DNA from: Trichopria drosophilae
Taxonomy: Eukaryota > Arthropoda > Insecta > Hymenoptera > Diapriidae
Length of the DNA: 64,000 nt
Direction: 5' to 3'
Assembly: GCA_030407085.1 (NCBI GenBank)
Contig: CM059584.1
Span: forward strand, 120,504,501 to 120,568,500
Numbering within the stretch: position 1 is the first letter of the stretch; each line of letters starts with the position of its first letter. Shown piece by piece: positions 1 through 12,102 of the stretch. Below the pieces are notes generated by a model, which ran no database searches, was not told the DNA's origin, and was given only the letters and a program-made list of their open reading frames with translations. The position numbers were made by a program, and so were the translations under genes.

Positions 1-114
1 TTTCAAGAAGAATAATTCAATCTCTCTCCAATAATGTCATTATTACTGAAAATGCAATTCTTGGAAACGTTATTAAATATTTTTCCTAAACATACTATAT
101 CCCGGGGTCTACGA

Positions 115-285
115 AGGGGTTCTAATGTCATCAATTTGTAAGGTATTGTAATCAACGTTAAACATTCTGAATTAATTTGTCAAAATTCGGTCTCTGTTAA
201 GGAATTCTAAATATTATGCCTAATATACTATAAAATATCATAGTCAAGGATGAATTGAAATTTTCAAAAATAAGCTAAAATGATC
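115..285. repeat. Truncated copy of the GGTTCTAAA foldback family
   Basis: This stretch starts with AAGGGGTTCTAATGTCA and later has CAAAATTCGGTCTCTGTTAA. The same order of motifs occurs in the left arm of the complete element at 10631-11004 (AGGGGTTCTAAAGTC, then CAAAATTCGGAATCTGTAA). Only the left arm is recognisable, with no matching right arm nearby, so it appears to be an old truncated copy. It is the most diverged of four family members in the window. Confidence 0.4.
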
Positions 286-950
286 CATTAATAAAAATTC
301 TCAGTGAACTTTCCATAAAGTTCTTTGGTCATTTTTATTGATATTTATACACGTAGATTACCTCTCGCAACTCTTCAAATGTTTCCCTCAATTCATTAAC
401 AATTAGATACGAAAAATTGCATACCTTTGTGTTGCAAGTTTCGGAAAAAAATGTAGTAACATTTGAGTTATTTAATATTTGAATGATTAATATTTGGTAT
501 AAAACTGAATATCTATATGTGTACAATTAATTGCTATAATAGTTAAAGAAGTTATAAAATTGGATACACAAATAAAGAGAATAGAAAAAAAAAACATTTC
601 TTGCTATAACTAAAAAATGAATTGATATCTAGAATTAAATTTAATTTAATGTACAGATTTATGTAAACTCAGTTACTAGTTATAGTCTTTATAACCAATA
701 CGCAGACTAAGGGCTTTCAAAAAAATTTTGTTTTGAGTAATTCGCCATGGTACTATTTAAATGTTGTGATACATAACAAATCTTTATTATGACATTTCAT
801 GAAAGTTCCGGTAGATTATTCCACAGTTGAAATAATAGTTCCACTGACTATTTTTATGTAGAAATAAAGATAATCTAGACGTGTTTACTATTCCTTGTTT
901 TGTACAGTTCGAATATTATGATTATACATTTATTGGTTCATTATATTCTA
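286..950. other. AT-rich DNA, nothing recognised
   Basis: Only short chance frames and homopolymer runs are visible. I see no repeat arms, exon-like frame or regulatory cluster. Confidence 0.5.
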
Positions 951-951
951 G

Positions 952-1102
952 GATGCACCTAAAAAACCCGACATTCAAAAACCAGACATTTTAAAAACAC
1001 ACATATCTTGAAAATCTGTTTTTTTAAATGTCTGTTTTTTAAATGTCTAGTTTTTGATCGTCTGTTTTTTTAAATAAATATCGGGCTTTTGAGGTGCACC
1101 CA
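952..1102. repeat. Foldback element, GGTGCACC family
   Basis: The left end reads ATGCACCTAAAAAACCCGACA and the right end is its inverse, ending GAGGTGCACCCAT. The interior is made of short iterations of AAAACCAGACATT and its complement TTTTTAAATGTCTG, so the whole 150 bp can fold into one hairpin. Three more parts of this family lie at 43.97-44.64 kb. It encodes no protein. It is probably a miniature non-autonomous DNA transposon, superfamily unknown. Confidence 0.75.
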
Positions 1103-3034
1103 TATTCCATATTCAAAATTCTGGAAATACTCCGATTCGCAATGTAAAATTTTGAACTTTGAAATTAACAGTAACAGTTGTATTTTCGTATCCTGATAAT
1201 AATAATTTGCTCATAAAATTAGAAATTACCATTGCAAGCTGATAATGGTTTTTTAGTATATACAAATACAAAATAAAAATAAAGAAGTAAATAACGTTTA
1301 TTTTTGACTTACAAGTTCAACAATGTCTCTCCGATTTTTGTACATCATTTTTACTTCATGCGTTGCTTTGCTGTTAAGTTTCACTAATAGAAATTTTCAA
1401 AAATACTGAAAAATATTACTGGAAAGGACCTAATATTCAAAAGACTACGGAGTGATCGCAGGTACTTATTAACAAAACACATAAGAAAGGTACTATAGGT
1501 AAGTAACTATCTTTGTAACAAAGATTTCGCTTAGATCATCCGATCGAAAACTATTTTTATATGTCACTAGTCGAAATACTACAATGTTCTTAATAGACGA
1601 GATATCGTAATAAAAAAATTATGAACTGAGCATTTTTTATATTATTTGCGATACTTGATACGTATAAGAAATGTACTAAACGTACATTTTCTGAAATAAT
1701 AGGAAAAAAGTAATTAAGGTTGTCATATCTATAATAGATTCGTAAATAAAATTCTTTCTTTACTTCTATAGACTAGTTTTATGACAGATGATCGAGGGGA
1801 CGTGGTTGAATAATGAAGGCAGTGAATTCCAAATATTAGAATATTCAGAATGCATGCAATTACATGTAAATCGATGTGCCATTTTTTATTAGAGTAATGG
1901 AAAACTGTTGACACTATTTCCATAATAGATAATGCAAACGTTTCTTTATTATTTCTTTATTATTAATTTCAAGAGCGATCAGTCTTTAATGATAAATATA
2001 TGCCTATAGAAATGTAACATTGAACGTTATAGTTAATCTGCTCATTTACTATTAATTGGTAACTAAATACGCGAGTGACAATGCAATACTGGCATTTCCA
2101 TATTTCTAATTTATTATAAATCCTTGTAATCCTTTCACGTTTTACTTATTTTAATATTGTATCTAAATGATTAGTAATTACATAACTGCAGGATCAGTTC
2201 AGGTCGAATTATCTCCCGTATTTAGCAGTTTTAGATCTATTATATATTAAAAGTCAATGAATTCTGTTAGATTATAAAATCCAGATTTAAATTCATCTTA
2301 TTTGATGTAATTTGACCACATGAAGTTTCGTTGAACCCAATCTTTTTTTTTTGTTACATGTCTGGAATTAAGAGTATCCAACTAAAGAAATGATTGTTAA
2401 GAATTTCCTGCTATAATTTGAGCTTTTATTTCAAAGAATTGCAGTATTACCGAACAATATTTTGTTCAAGAATTGTTGTCATTGTTTCTGTACTTAGTTA
2501 CATGGATAATTACAGAAGACATTCATTTTCTTAGTGCATATCTCCTCTGTATACAAGACAGTGATTATTCAATGCAAATTGTGATCATTGCATATTAGTT
2601 ACATTTCGAAACGATATCTTACCGAAAATATTGTAAAAGTATATATTCTTCAATGCGATTATTAACCTCAAATTTCATATGCAACTGTGCAAATCCTGTT
2701 TAGTTTTATTCAGTTACTTCAATTGCAGGAATAAATTGTAAGATTGTTCTTTACTAAACCAGTGGATAATAAAATGCAGAAGCAACCGCATTTTCACTCA
2801 GCTCGCAAATAACACACATAAAGTACTAAACTAAAACCAAATAATAATAAAAAAAAAATTAATTATCTGCTTCCAATTGATACAATAAAGGAACGTGTTA
2901 AAATATTAAAAACACCGTATGAATAAATTATCATAAAAGAATTATTACATAGATAAATTATGAAAAACTCAAGTAATGAATTAAGAAGTTTGAATAATTT
3001 AATTACACTGTCGAACAATGTTCCAAAAACGCAC
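1103..3034. other. AT-rich DNA, nothing recognised
   Basis: No long frame, inverted repeat or GC-rich segment stands out in this stretch. Confidence 0.5.
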
Positions 3035-3144
3035 CTGCGATGACGACGACATTTAGACCTCTGTGGGTGATAATAAGACACCCCTCCTTTCACGCATTCA
3101 ATTAGTCTGAGAGCCACGCAAACTTTTGCATCACAAGTTCGATC
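3035..3144 (-). CDS. Possible small cysteine-rich exon (unproven)
   Basis: On the minus strand a stop-free stretch reads DRTCDAKVCVALRLIECVKG and then about 16 more residues, ending in KCRRHR. The cysteines are spaced C-x4-C-x7-C-x14-C. It ends at CGCAG|GTGCGT, a good splice-donor fit, and the local base composition is less AT-rich than its surroundings. A TAA lies directly upstream in frame and no clear acceptor was found, so the 5' side is unresolved. Beyond the donor the frame turns into hydrophobic AT-rich sequence that looks non-coding. I do not recognise a family. It could be chance. Confidence 0.17.
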
Positions 3145-4949
3145 TTAATTCGAACGTAACAACGTCTTTAATAGGTCATCATGGAGTAATCACGATTTCA
3201 GGTAGAAAGTGTTTTATGTTTTTCGATCTAACGAACTGTAATTAGCAATTATATAAAATTACTTGTATAAATTGATTTTGAAAATTGAAAAAAATTGAGT
3301 AATAGGTTAAATTATTTCTTCTCGTATATAGGTAGGCTGTTTATAAATCAATATTGGGTTTATATACTTAATTTATTTCCTACTTCTCATGTAAAATACA
3401 GTATACATCGAGATCTTTTCCACATTTCAATGTGTATAATTAGAGTAGTTCAAAATTACGTATTAAAGAGTTAAAAGACAATTTCTTTATTTGTGCATGA
3501 TTTATTGCCGTAAGGGTTCAACGTATTCATCGAGTTTATATAAAGTTAGGCTCAGCTGTTTTATATATTTGTTAATAATTTGAAAGTAATTATTGAAACT
3601 AGCTCGTGTCACTTATTAAACATGGTCAATCGTTAAGCCTAATGTCCACAGGTCGCAGTTTTGTGATTTCAATTTGGATGACGAGCATGATGAAAAAATA
3701 TTTGGGAATCATTGTATATTTCAAATCATTATATTTTCGAGGGTGCTCATTCTGACGGTGGTGGTTAGAATGTTCCCAAATGACTTTTAATTAACGAAAA
3801 ATCTAAAATTATCCAAAGAAACGTAATTTTGTGGTTGAAGCGTTTTTTAAAAATAGTTTATCAAAACATTTATTGGTCAAAAAACTATTTAAAAAATCGC
3901 GTCTTCGATGCATTAAAATGCACATTAATTCATACATTTTTATTTTATTTTGAGAATTTTTTTAGATCGAAAAAAATGAGTTTATCTATTTGAAAGTTTT
4001 AACTAAATTTCAGACGATGTAACTATGTATCATTACAAACGATACTAAATATTTAATTACCACAGAGCAACTGCCCATTTAGGAAATTTACGTACACTTT
4101 TTCTGTGCAGTATGTCACAACTGTTAACATTTGACTGAAGTACATTTTTAGTGAGAAGTTGAATTCTTGCATGCACATACATTTATGGCGCATGCTTTCA
4201 TGCTTTTCAAAAATGTCACTTCGTATAAAAAATAGAAATGAAAACTATATGAATCGATTGTGACTCAATGTTTTCTATTGTGTTCATGTGGGAATCATTT
4301 CTTTTTTATATAGACTGCCAAAGGAATGCAGGTCTGTAGTGGGAAATTTTTCCTACCGTGGACATTTCGCATTTACGGGACTCCAAGAATGATGTTGCAG
4401 AAATTAAAATTTTACTTGCACGCTAAATTATATGGGTCTTTTGTCAAAGATGATGAAATTAAATTATTATAATGCCGATTTTTGGTATACATGGAAACGA
4501 ACAATATCATAGAGCTTAATTAATTTCTTTAGAATTAAGTGCATGTAAGTTTCTCTGCAGAAAGGTGTTCTTTTATATTCCTTTCACAGAATTTAAAGAT
4601 TAATAGGAATGTGTTTCATTAGTATACATAAGATAATGCATTTATTCTTCTGGAGTTATAACTTGGGTTTTATTTTTTATAAAAGTCTTATTGTTTTCCA
4701 TCCAAATAAGCAAAATTTCAGGACTCGTACTTAATGAAGTGTGGGCACAATTATACAAATTTGAAAATTTTCTTTTTAGACGAAGTTTTTCAATCTTTTA
4801 CGTAAATGATAAATAATATATGTCATTTTTTCCTGTCTACATTTGCTTTTATATTCTTAAAAAGTAGAATCTACGTAAATGGAGATGTAAACACGCTTGC
4901 AGATATTTATTAGTTCTTTCGAATTTTTCAACTTTAAGATGCTCGAATA
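3145..4949. other. AT-rich DNA, nothing recognised
   Basis: The stretch has scattered poly-A and poly-T runs only. No exon or repeat arm can be supported. Confidence 0.45.
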
Positions 4950-4954
4950 TCATA

Positions 4955-5470
4955 AAAAAGTAGAGAAATTTAGAGTATAGATAAAATAAGAGAAGTATAA
5001 CAAATATTTATGCACTACATGTTAACTTTGAGGTTATGTTTGAAGTGTTAATTTTTTGAGCGATTGGTAGTTTGAAATAAGTTTGAAAAGTAATTCACTA
5101 ATTTAACTGAAATTTATTAAATTATTAAAAAAATTTTAAATATTATAATTACGATGTACATAATAAAAATGGATTTAGTTATCAAGAATGGGTTTGAAAG
5201 AATAAGTCACTAATTAAATTTTCGACCAAAATCTATTTCAAAAGAAAATTTATTGTTTAATGCAGGCCGTGTTCAAAGATTTGAAGAGCACAGAAAATAT
5301 GGAAAAAGTAAAACGTTTACTATTTTCGGTATTGTTTTCGCAAACGCTAAACATACGCTACAAAGTAACGTAATTTCAAACCTAACCTCAAAATTAATCT
5401 TAACATGTAGTGCATGAATATTTATAATACTTTCTTATTTTATCTATTACAATTTTTCTTTTTTCAATCA
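4955..5470. repeat. Foldback element of about 0.5 kb
   Basis: The left arm (about 4955-5055) contains ATAAAATAAG, ATTTATGCACTACATGTTAA and TTTGAGGTTATGTTTGAA in that order. The right arm (about 5370-5465) carries the same blocks in inverse orientation (TTCAAACCTAACCTCAAA, TTAACATGTAGTGCATGAAT, CTTATTTTATC). The middle holds two direct copies of a GTTTGAAA...TCACTAATT motif, at about 5081 and 5190. There is no coding capacity. It resembles an old non-autonomous DNA element. The exact ends and target duplication are not clear. Confidence 0.65.
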
Positions 5471-5552
5471 TTTTATACTAAAACGTTTTTAAAATATTAT
5501 GATTACATATGCGTAATGTACCTGGATGTTCGTTTTCTGCAATTTCTCTGCG

Positions 5553-6077
5553 TCATTGCACTATAATGGGTATAATTCTATAGAAATCGGCTACTACAAA
5601 GTCTAATGAATGTCCATCTGAGTTAGGGATGTAGGATTGATATCGGAACGTTAAACTGGTGAGCAACTGTTGAAATTGTACAACAGTTGTGGACTGAATG
5701 TGAACCGATTCATGGGCGCTATGTACACATATTCTAATTAGGGAATGCTTGGGAATGTTTGGCTTTAAAAATAAAGCGAGGTTTTGGTTATAAATTTGGT
5801 TCCCAATAATATTTGGGAAATAATCTGTGACAAACTCTGGTCGATGAACTTCCAACCAAACAGACCAGGGGGTGATTTAATTAATTTAATTGAAGCGAGG
5901 GGTTAGCGGTTAAAACTTGAATCACCCACAAAGTGATTGAGTTTAGAAACATTGGAATTATGGATTTGAATGGGTACAACCCAGATTTGCGACCTGGGAG
6001 TGTCGTTCTTCATTTGAATTGTAATTTGAATCGGACAAAGGTAATCCTTAGGGTTGTTAGGGACAATTAGTTTGATG
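5553..6077 (-). pseudogene. Decayed protein-like frames, family unknown
   Basis: Two minus-strand frames with protein-like composition follow one another. The first (6077 down to 5903, 57 codons) begins right after TTTTTTTCTAG, which resembles a splice acceptor, and contains PKDYLCPIQITIQMKNDTPR. The second (about 5880 down to 5553, about 108 codons) contains WLEVHRPEFVTDYF and later HSAHESVHIQSTTVVQFQQL. They are separated by a TAA and a frame change, so the unit is broken if it was one gene. Both frames have mixed polar and hydrophobic residues, unlike the Lys/Phe/Ile/Asn-rich chance frames elsewhere. It could be an old retroelement or viral insertion or a dead host gene. I recognise no domain. 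Confidence 0.3.
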
Positions 6078-6299
6078 CTAGAAAAAAAGAGATACTCTAG
6101 TAACTCAGATATTCGCTAGACTATGTCCGGGTTCTTGGATTAAAAGAACTTGATTAAAGAACTGTCCTGTTTTCTTTTGCTTAGTGAATCAGTAATAGGG
6201 AGAAGTTGAGCTTATTTACTGCTCGACCTTTGTATCAGTTGCTACCATTCTTTAAAATTAAGATGTTTTTACGTATCCAGTTTATTCCAGCCTCTAAGC

Positions 6300-6550
6300 A
6301 TGGAGCAGTATTCGGTACGAATCCTTATAATTCATATTACGAAAGGTCGAATTGTATCTTGTCGAGTAGTATTCACTAAAAATAATAATTATTATGATAT
6401 TGTTTTATAAGGAAATCGATGGTTCCCGGTATACATGAACTAATTGAGGTAATACATACGCTACAGCTGCAAATAAGTCGATTCTCCCTGGTTGAAGAAG
6501 TGATGAGACAATTACAGAGACAATTTAAAACTATCGAGTTGGGTAAATAA
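6300..6550 (+). other. Two small protein-like frames, unproven
   Basis: On the plus strand a 36-codon frame starts at 6300 (MEQYSVRILIIHITKGRIV) and ends at 6410. A 43-codon frame in a different register starts at 6419 (MVPGIHELIEVIHTLQLQIS) and ends at 6550. The second has an amphipathic helix-like pattern. They lie on the opposite strand from the decayed frames just to the left. No splice signals or known domain support either, and short frames of this kind can arise by chance. Confidence 0.15.
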
Positions 6551-8239
6551 AAATAGTGAATACACGATCGAAATAAAGTAAAATAATGAAAAGGAAATTC
6601 AAGTGTGTTGTCTCTCAGATTGTAAATTAGTGAAGGGTAACAATATCCTATTAGACTAATTTTAATAAAATAAGGCGTTAGAAAGGAACAATTACATGCA
6701 GCATTGGGGAAAATGTGCGTGACAATTTCAGTATGCAGCGCTTTACGGAGTACTACTTAATTAATTCAACAAATTAAATTAATGAAAATTGTTCAGTAAA
6801 TGTTGCATTTTGTGCAAATTGTTCAGTAATTGTTCAGCAGTGTTGCAGCAAATTTTTGGTTTTGGTTCGAATAAAAACCCTATTCAGATCAATTATTGTA
6901 AGGATATAATATGAAATTAAGAAATAAACTAAATAAACATTACGTTTATAAAATAACAAACTAATTGTTTATCTGATGAATGTTTTAAACGCTTCAATTG
7001 CTGAATGTAAAGCATATAGTGCTATAGATGTTATTCGATTCTTTTTCAATCTTCACCGTTTTTAAGCAGGTCAGTGCAGATCTTTTCTTTTATACGTTTA
7101 CTGCAACTAATAATACATATTAAATTATGAATTGAAAGAAAAATATGCTACTTATTTAATAAGTTATGGAAAGTTTTGTTTATATGATTTATAAGGAAAA
7201 ATTAACGTTTACAGAGCATTCCACGGTAAATCGGAAACTTTTGTCAACACAATTTTGAATTTTTGCTTTATCATTTGTGTACCGTTACATGCAAAAGTAA
7301 TCTTGATCATATGCAGCATTTTACGTTCAATAATAGTAAAAGTTGTGAGGATATTTAGGAAAATGCAATTTTCTGTTTTCGTATGTTTATCGTAGTTTTT
7401 TTATGGCTTTTCTTGTGAAAATTTCTGTTACCGCGTATTACTATGCGACAAGGTCAACAGAGTTAAGGGGGTTCTTAACTGGCCCTTTAACCGAGATTTT
7501 GACATGAAATTTATTTCCGGTGTTTTTCCATCATTCCTGAATCGATTTTACCTAAATTTTGGCAGCGGCCCTATGAAATGTTTACTCTCGTAGTTACAGA
7601 TTTGAAAAACGATAAAAATGTTTTCTTTAATTTTACGTAACTAATAATTTTACGTAAATAATAAATAGGATTTCATAAACATTAATATTACTGGTCCAGT
7701 GACATGTGTAGGGTCTAAATAAGTCAGTAAAACTCTTGACTACAATCTCTATAGACATTATTGGATAAAAAATGAATTTTCTATGTAAAGAAATTGTTCA
7801 TTTTATTGTCCCATACATACAATGATTTAATTAGTTTGAATTACACTACTCGGGAAAATTTTAGGTCGCTGATTAAGAATCTTGGATTACATACACAAAA
7901 TTTAAAATAGCTGATCCTTTAACAACATTAGAAATGATTGAAAAATAATCGGATTTACTAAAAGTTGGTTACAGATATCTGATGTGGACATAATTGTCAT
8001 AACTTAAGTAACGGTACTGGGCGTAGGTTTTTTCCACCAACTGCGGTTTTTTCCCTACGCCTATGCACACCCGAATGGGGGTATCTAATTTGCGGACGGG
8101 GACCTAATAGATATACATTTGTAAAGGTCCTAAACTGGCGACGATATGAATTATTAAGCTGGGTAAACTGTTGTAAAAATAGTCAATTCGTTAAATGTAA
8201 AGAATAAATATAACACGTGTTGCTTATGAGGTATGGAAT
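6551..8239. other. AT-rich DNA with one short repeat-like motif
   Basis: The motif ATTGTTCAGTAA recurs two to three times near 6785-6835. Near 8041-8100 the minus strand carries a stretch related to one at 27.9-28.0 kb (shared CCCCCATTC, then TGCA, then GGG-AAAA). Otherwise nothing is recognised. Confidence 0.4.
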
Positions 8240-8620
8240 GAAGCTTTATTTGGCCATCGTCTCACTTCTAAATGGACAGTAGCTCTTTGGTTTCGAGCAC
8301 GTGGATTTAAAGTCACGCTTCAAATTTTGGTCAGTGCTGGCCTTTGAGTGAGCAAGAAGTTTAGAGGTTCGTAGCATGGCATTTTAATTTGGTTTAAACT
8401 TATTATGAAAACTCGCTGTGGAGTTCACAAGTTTGGATTGCGGACAATGTCCGATTTGCCACTGTATCGCCTCTAAATGGATAGTAGCTAGTTGGTTTCG
8501 AGCACGTGGGACGGAGTCGCGCTCTGTTTTTGGTCAGTGCTGGCCCTCTGGTGAAAAAAAAAGAAGTTTGGAGGTTCGTAAGGTGGGTTTTTTTGGTCTT
8601 TTTATGAAAACCAAAATTCA
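8240..8620. repeat. Diverged tandem duplication, two units of about 205 bp
   Basis: Unit 1 (about 8240-8415) and unit 2 (about 8445-8620) share, in order, CTCTAAATGGA-AGTAGCT, TTGGTTTCGAGCACGTGG, AGTC-CGCT, TTTTGGTCAGTGCTGGCC, AGAAGTTT-GAGGTTCGTA and TTATGAAAAC. The units differ by many substitutions and small gaps, so the duplication is old or was built from two family members. It is less AT-rich than its surroundings. Overlapping frames of 82 and 102 codons run through it on opposite strands, and neither looks like a known protein. Confidence 0.65.
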
Positions 8621-9406
8621 AATACCCGTTGATAAAGCTAATTCCTATCATTCGAAATGGAGCGTTCTTAGCGACGAAATTTATGTTAGCAACGGTGATC
8701 GCCTTTTTGTTTTGAGCAGAATCTAGCCAGCCGGGAGAGAATCGACAACTCGAGAATTTTGCATCCGCATCTTAAGAGGTTATATCGTCGCCAATCTCGT
8801 CGAAAACAGTTTTGGGGAAATAAATTTATAGATTTTTGAAAACCCCACACTGCCGGAGTTTTATTTCGTCCCGTGTTGTTATATCTGAAAAACGTTTTAT
8901 GAAACTCAATGCAGCGAAATAAAAGAAAATAAAGTAAAATAAAAAAAACGTCTTTTCGTGGCATATAAGTGAAGAGAAAAACACTTTGCATTTGAAAGTT
9001 CTTCATTTTTTAATTTTATTTCAGTAGTGAAGATTCTTTTTATTTTTTAAAATTAAAATGCTATAATTATTTATTGGAATTTAAATTTATGGCAATAATT
9101 TATTGCAATATATTTTTTTTTAATAAAGGCCATAACAAACTCTTTATTATATATATATATATATATATATATTAATTATTTATCCTAACTCTTTTGGGCT
9201 TATAGAAATTTAACAATGCGAGAACAAAAATTTACATTTTTCTTAATATTCTTACTTTTATTAAAGTTGAATTTAAAATACTGTGCATGATAAAGAATAC
9301 TTCTTTTGCATGTACTAGCGGTACACAAACGATAAAACTAAGACTAAAAATTGTATGAAAAAAGTTTTGACGTGGGGTAAATAAACGTTAATTTTTCTTT
9401 ATGATT
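8621..9406. other. AT-rich DNA with an (AT)n run
   Basis: The stretch contains a dinucleotide AT microsatellite at about 9148-9172. A 106-codon minus-strand frame (8686-9006) looks like a chance frame, because it is rich in Phe, Leu and Arg and has no recognisable domain. Confidence 0.45.
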
Positions 9407-9493
9407 CATATAAACAAAACGTTCCATTCTGGATATGAAGTATTATAACTTCCATATTAAAGGGGTTCTAAAGTCCCCGACCGATAAGGTGTG
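9407..9493. repeat. 87-bp duplicate of a foldback left end
   Basis: These 87 bases, from CATATAAACAAAACG to GACCGATAAGGTGTG, are repeated at 10577-10663 with no difference that I can see. There they form the flank and left end of a complete foldback element. Here the element is cut off after GGTGTG and the 650-bp repeat begins at once. Confidence 0.85.
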
Positions 9494-10141
9494 TTAACAT
9501 TTTAATAAACAAATTATTGCACAATATAAATTAATTATGAAATTTACGAATCATTTATCGTCCATTTTTATATCAACAAGTTGGTAGTATATATGTAATT
9601 GTTTAAATAAACACTTCATTACGTAGATTACGTATGTGATTTAATCCTATGATTTAATCCTGTACCTATCGCGCCATCTCTTGGTACAAGGCGATACACT
9701 GTTTCCGTAATATATCTGTACTTACCGTTCTGAGATAACTATTGGTTCAGGTCTGAAATAGTTTAGTGTGCAGTGGGAGTTGCAGTGGCAGCCAACAGAG
9801 GGACAGGTAAACGTATGCAACCCGTAATAGAAGTAGGTTTTCTATTCATTGATATAGCACGGATGGAGGCACTCCAACTATGCAATACTGTAAGCAGGAT
9901 TCAAATTCGAATACCTGAATTTTTTAATGGCATGATATTGGATGATGTATCCCGTGCCCGTTTAAGAATAAAAACATAATTTTATCATTTGAAACTCAAT
10001 ACGCGAACTTGCCATATATATTTGTTAAATAGTTGGTTTTTTTCTTTGCATTTGTTTAGACATGTATGGGTTCGCAGTGTCGGTAGAATATTGTCAGTAA
10101 TGTTTTTATAGTTAGTATTTGTCAAGAACACAAATGTTTTT
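9492..10141. repeat. 650-bp direct repeat, copy 1
   Basis: The repeat begins TGTTAACATTTTAATAAAC and ends AACACAAATGTTTTT. It matches 12103-12756 almost base for base, with only a few substitutions and small indels (for example GGAGGCACT against GGAGACACT). It contains ATCGCGCCATCTCTTGGTAC and a short internal tandem of TATGATTTAATCCTG. A 68-codon plus-strand frame (9773-9979) is closed off in copy 2 by a frame change, so coding is unlikely. The ends could be weak inverted repeats (AACATTT and AAATGTT). No primer-binding site or polypurine tract was seen, so an LTR is not supported. Confidence 0.85.
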
Positions 10142-10576
10142 ATATAATTGTTTAATAGCGATTTCTGTACAGCCACTTTTGCTTTCTGTTGCAACTCGTG
10201 CATTTTTATTGTATTTAAAAAATACATACTTTCCTATCATGATTTAAACGATTATTAAAACTTGTGCAAATTTTATATTAATATTCCCATTAGTTAACGA
10301 ATATGCAATGCAGCGTTTCAGTGCATAAAATAATTACAAAATGTAAACATTTGTTATGGGTATCAGTATTCCTTCCACCAGATATAAAACAAAATATATG
10401 TTGAATATTTTACACATTTTCATAAAAATATTATAATAAATGCAAAATGTAAGCGGAAAAGTTACCTTTTTTGAACAGTATTTTTTAGCATCAATACAAT
10501 ATCATTTATACAATTCTGATAGATCATATGTCAATAAATTCATTATTACTCATTTAATTCCTAGTTGATGTTATAA
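10142..10576. other. AT-rich spacer between repeats
   Basis: This segment separates repeat copy 1 from the complete foldback. No repeats or coding signal are visible inside it. Confidence 0.5.
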
Positions 10577-11004
10577 CATATAAACAAAACGTTCCATTCT
10601 GGATATGAAGTATTATAACTTCCATATTAAAGGGGTTCTAAAGTCCCCGACCGATAAGGTGTGAATTTTCACTAAAAAATGTAAATAAAAAATGACTGAT
10701 TCGATTTTTCAAAATTCGGAATCTGTAAAAGGGCAATTTTAATTACTTTAGACGGTATCCTAGAAAGTGCTAAAGAAATTAACTGAGAACTGACCGGTAA
10801 TTTCCGAAAATAAGTATTTTTTATTTATTTTTGAAAATTCATGGTCAGTTCTCCATTAATGTCTTTAGTATCTTCTAAGAACCCGTCTATAGTAATTAGA
10901 ATTATCTTTTCAGAGTCCAAATTTTGAAAATGTTATTTAGTCATCTTTAATTTACGTTTATTAGCTAAACTTCCTAACTTACCGGTGAACCACTTTATAA
11001 CCCA
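10577..11004. repeat. Complete GGTTCTAAA foldback element
   Basis: The element proper is about 10631-11004 (374 bp). The left arm AGGGGTTCTAAAGTC...ACCGATAAGGT...TGTAAATAAAAAATGACT is matched in inverse by the right arm, ending AGTCATCTTTAATTTACG...CTTACCGGTGAACCACTTTATAACCC. The two arms can be aligned along almost their whole length, meeting around 10815. The 87 bases at 10577-10663 are duplicated at 9407-9493. It is a non-coding miniature element. No clear target-site duplication is seen. Confidence 0.8.
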
Positions 11005-11129
11005 TTTTGCAAATGTAGATCTCTGGCGAATGTTTGTACAAGGGCATAGGATGTGGTACTATAGCGACACCTATCAGTATCAATAAGGAATTATCTCCTG
11101 TTGACGGTATCAACTACTGCACTGATAAT

Positions 11130-11316
11130 ATCCCAGGTAAAAATGTTTTATAAAGTTTTTATAAAGAAATTATTCTATAAAGTTTTTATAAAGTTTTTAT
11201 AAAGTTTTTGTATGGACCTAAAAATGTTGTACAATATTGTAATAAAAAATTGTATAAAATGTATATGTCCATATAAAAACTTTATAAAAACTTTATAAAA
11301 CATTTTTACCTGGGAT
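11130..11316. repeat. 187-bp palindromic element with ATCCCAGG ends
   Basis: It begins ATCCCAGGTAAAAATGTTTT and ends with the exact inverse, AAAACATTTTTACCTGGGAT. Inside, TATAAAGTTTT is repeated four or more times and mirrored on the other side. The element could fold into one long hairpin. A similar short palindrome with CCCAGTAAAC ends lies at 25254-25402. It is a non-coding miniature element. Confidence 0.85.
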
Positions 11317-11719
11317 GACACATAAACTTGAATTTACTTGAAATGAAATCATATTTTACGAATGATATGAATAATAATAATACATTTTCTGCGTTTGTTT
11401 TCTTTTCTATGTAAATGTATGCATTAATAAATTCTTACTGCTTTATATAAATTTGATTTGCAAAAAATATACATATTCATGACGTTAATGAATACACCGA
11501 TCTTGCGCTTACATTAATTGTATCAACGAATATAGACGCATAATTGTATAAATTTATCTGTAGTAATACATTGTCTTTTAAATATTTAACGATGTATACA
11601 AAGATGTCTGTTAGTATGTCAGAGATTATAAGGATAATGTAGGATTATGATTTAATACAGTATGACAGGAAAATCGAGAATATACCACGGGAGTTTCAAG
11701 ATATGCGGGTGTAATCTTT

Positions 11720-12094
11720 CGGGTTCTAAAATGGTCTGCTGATAAGGTAGGGGATTACGTAGGGAATTACGATAGTAACCGTAAATAAAGAATATCTTGA
11801 TCAGTTTTAAAAAATTCGGAGAGCGTAAGGATAATTCTCATTACCATATATGACCACTGACAGAATGCCCACGAAATTAATTGAAAATTGAACGACAATT
11901 ATTGAAAATAAATAAAAACGCTTATTTCTAATAGTTCAATTAATTATGAACTAATTTCTTTTGCATTCTGCAAGAAGCTGTGGATAGCAATTAAAATTAT
12001 CCATATACAAAGCACGAATTTTAAAAAATGTAAACATTCACTTTTAACGTAAAATCCTACCTTATCGGCAGATGATTAGCATACTTTTAAACGG
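11720..12094. repeat. Second full-length GGTTCTAAA foldback element
   Basis: The left arm reads GGGTTCTAAAATGGTCTGCT then GATAAGGTAGGG. The right arm is the inverse, with CCTACCTTATCGGCAG and a final TTTTAAACGG. The internal CAGTTTTAAAAAATTCGGAG matches the equivalent block of the element at 10631. It is about 375 bp, the same length as that copy, but diverged from it. Repeat copy 2 starts eight bases beyond its right end. Confidence 0.75.
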
Positions 12095-12102
12095 CTGATT
12101 GA

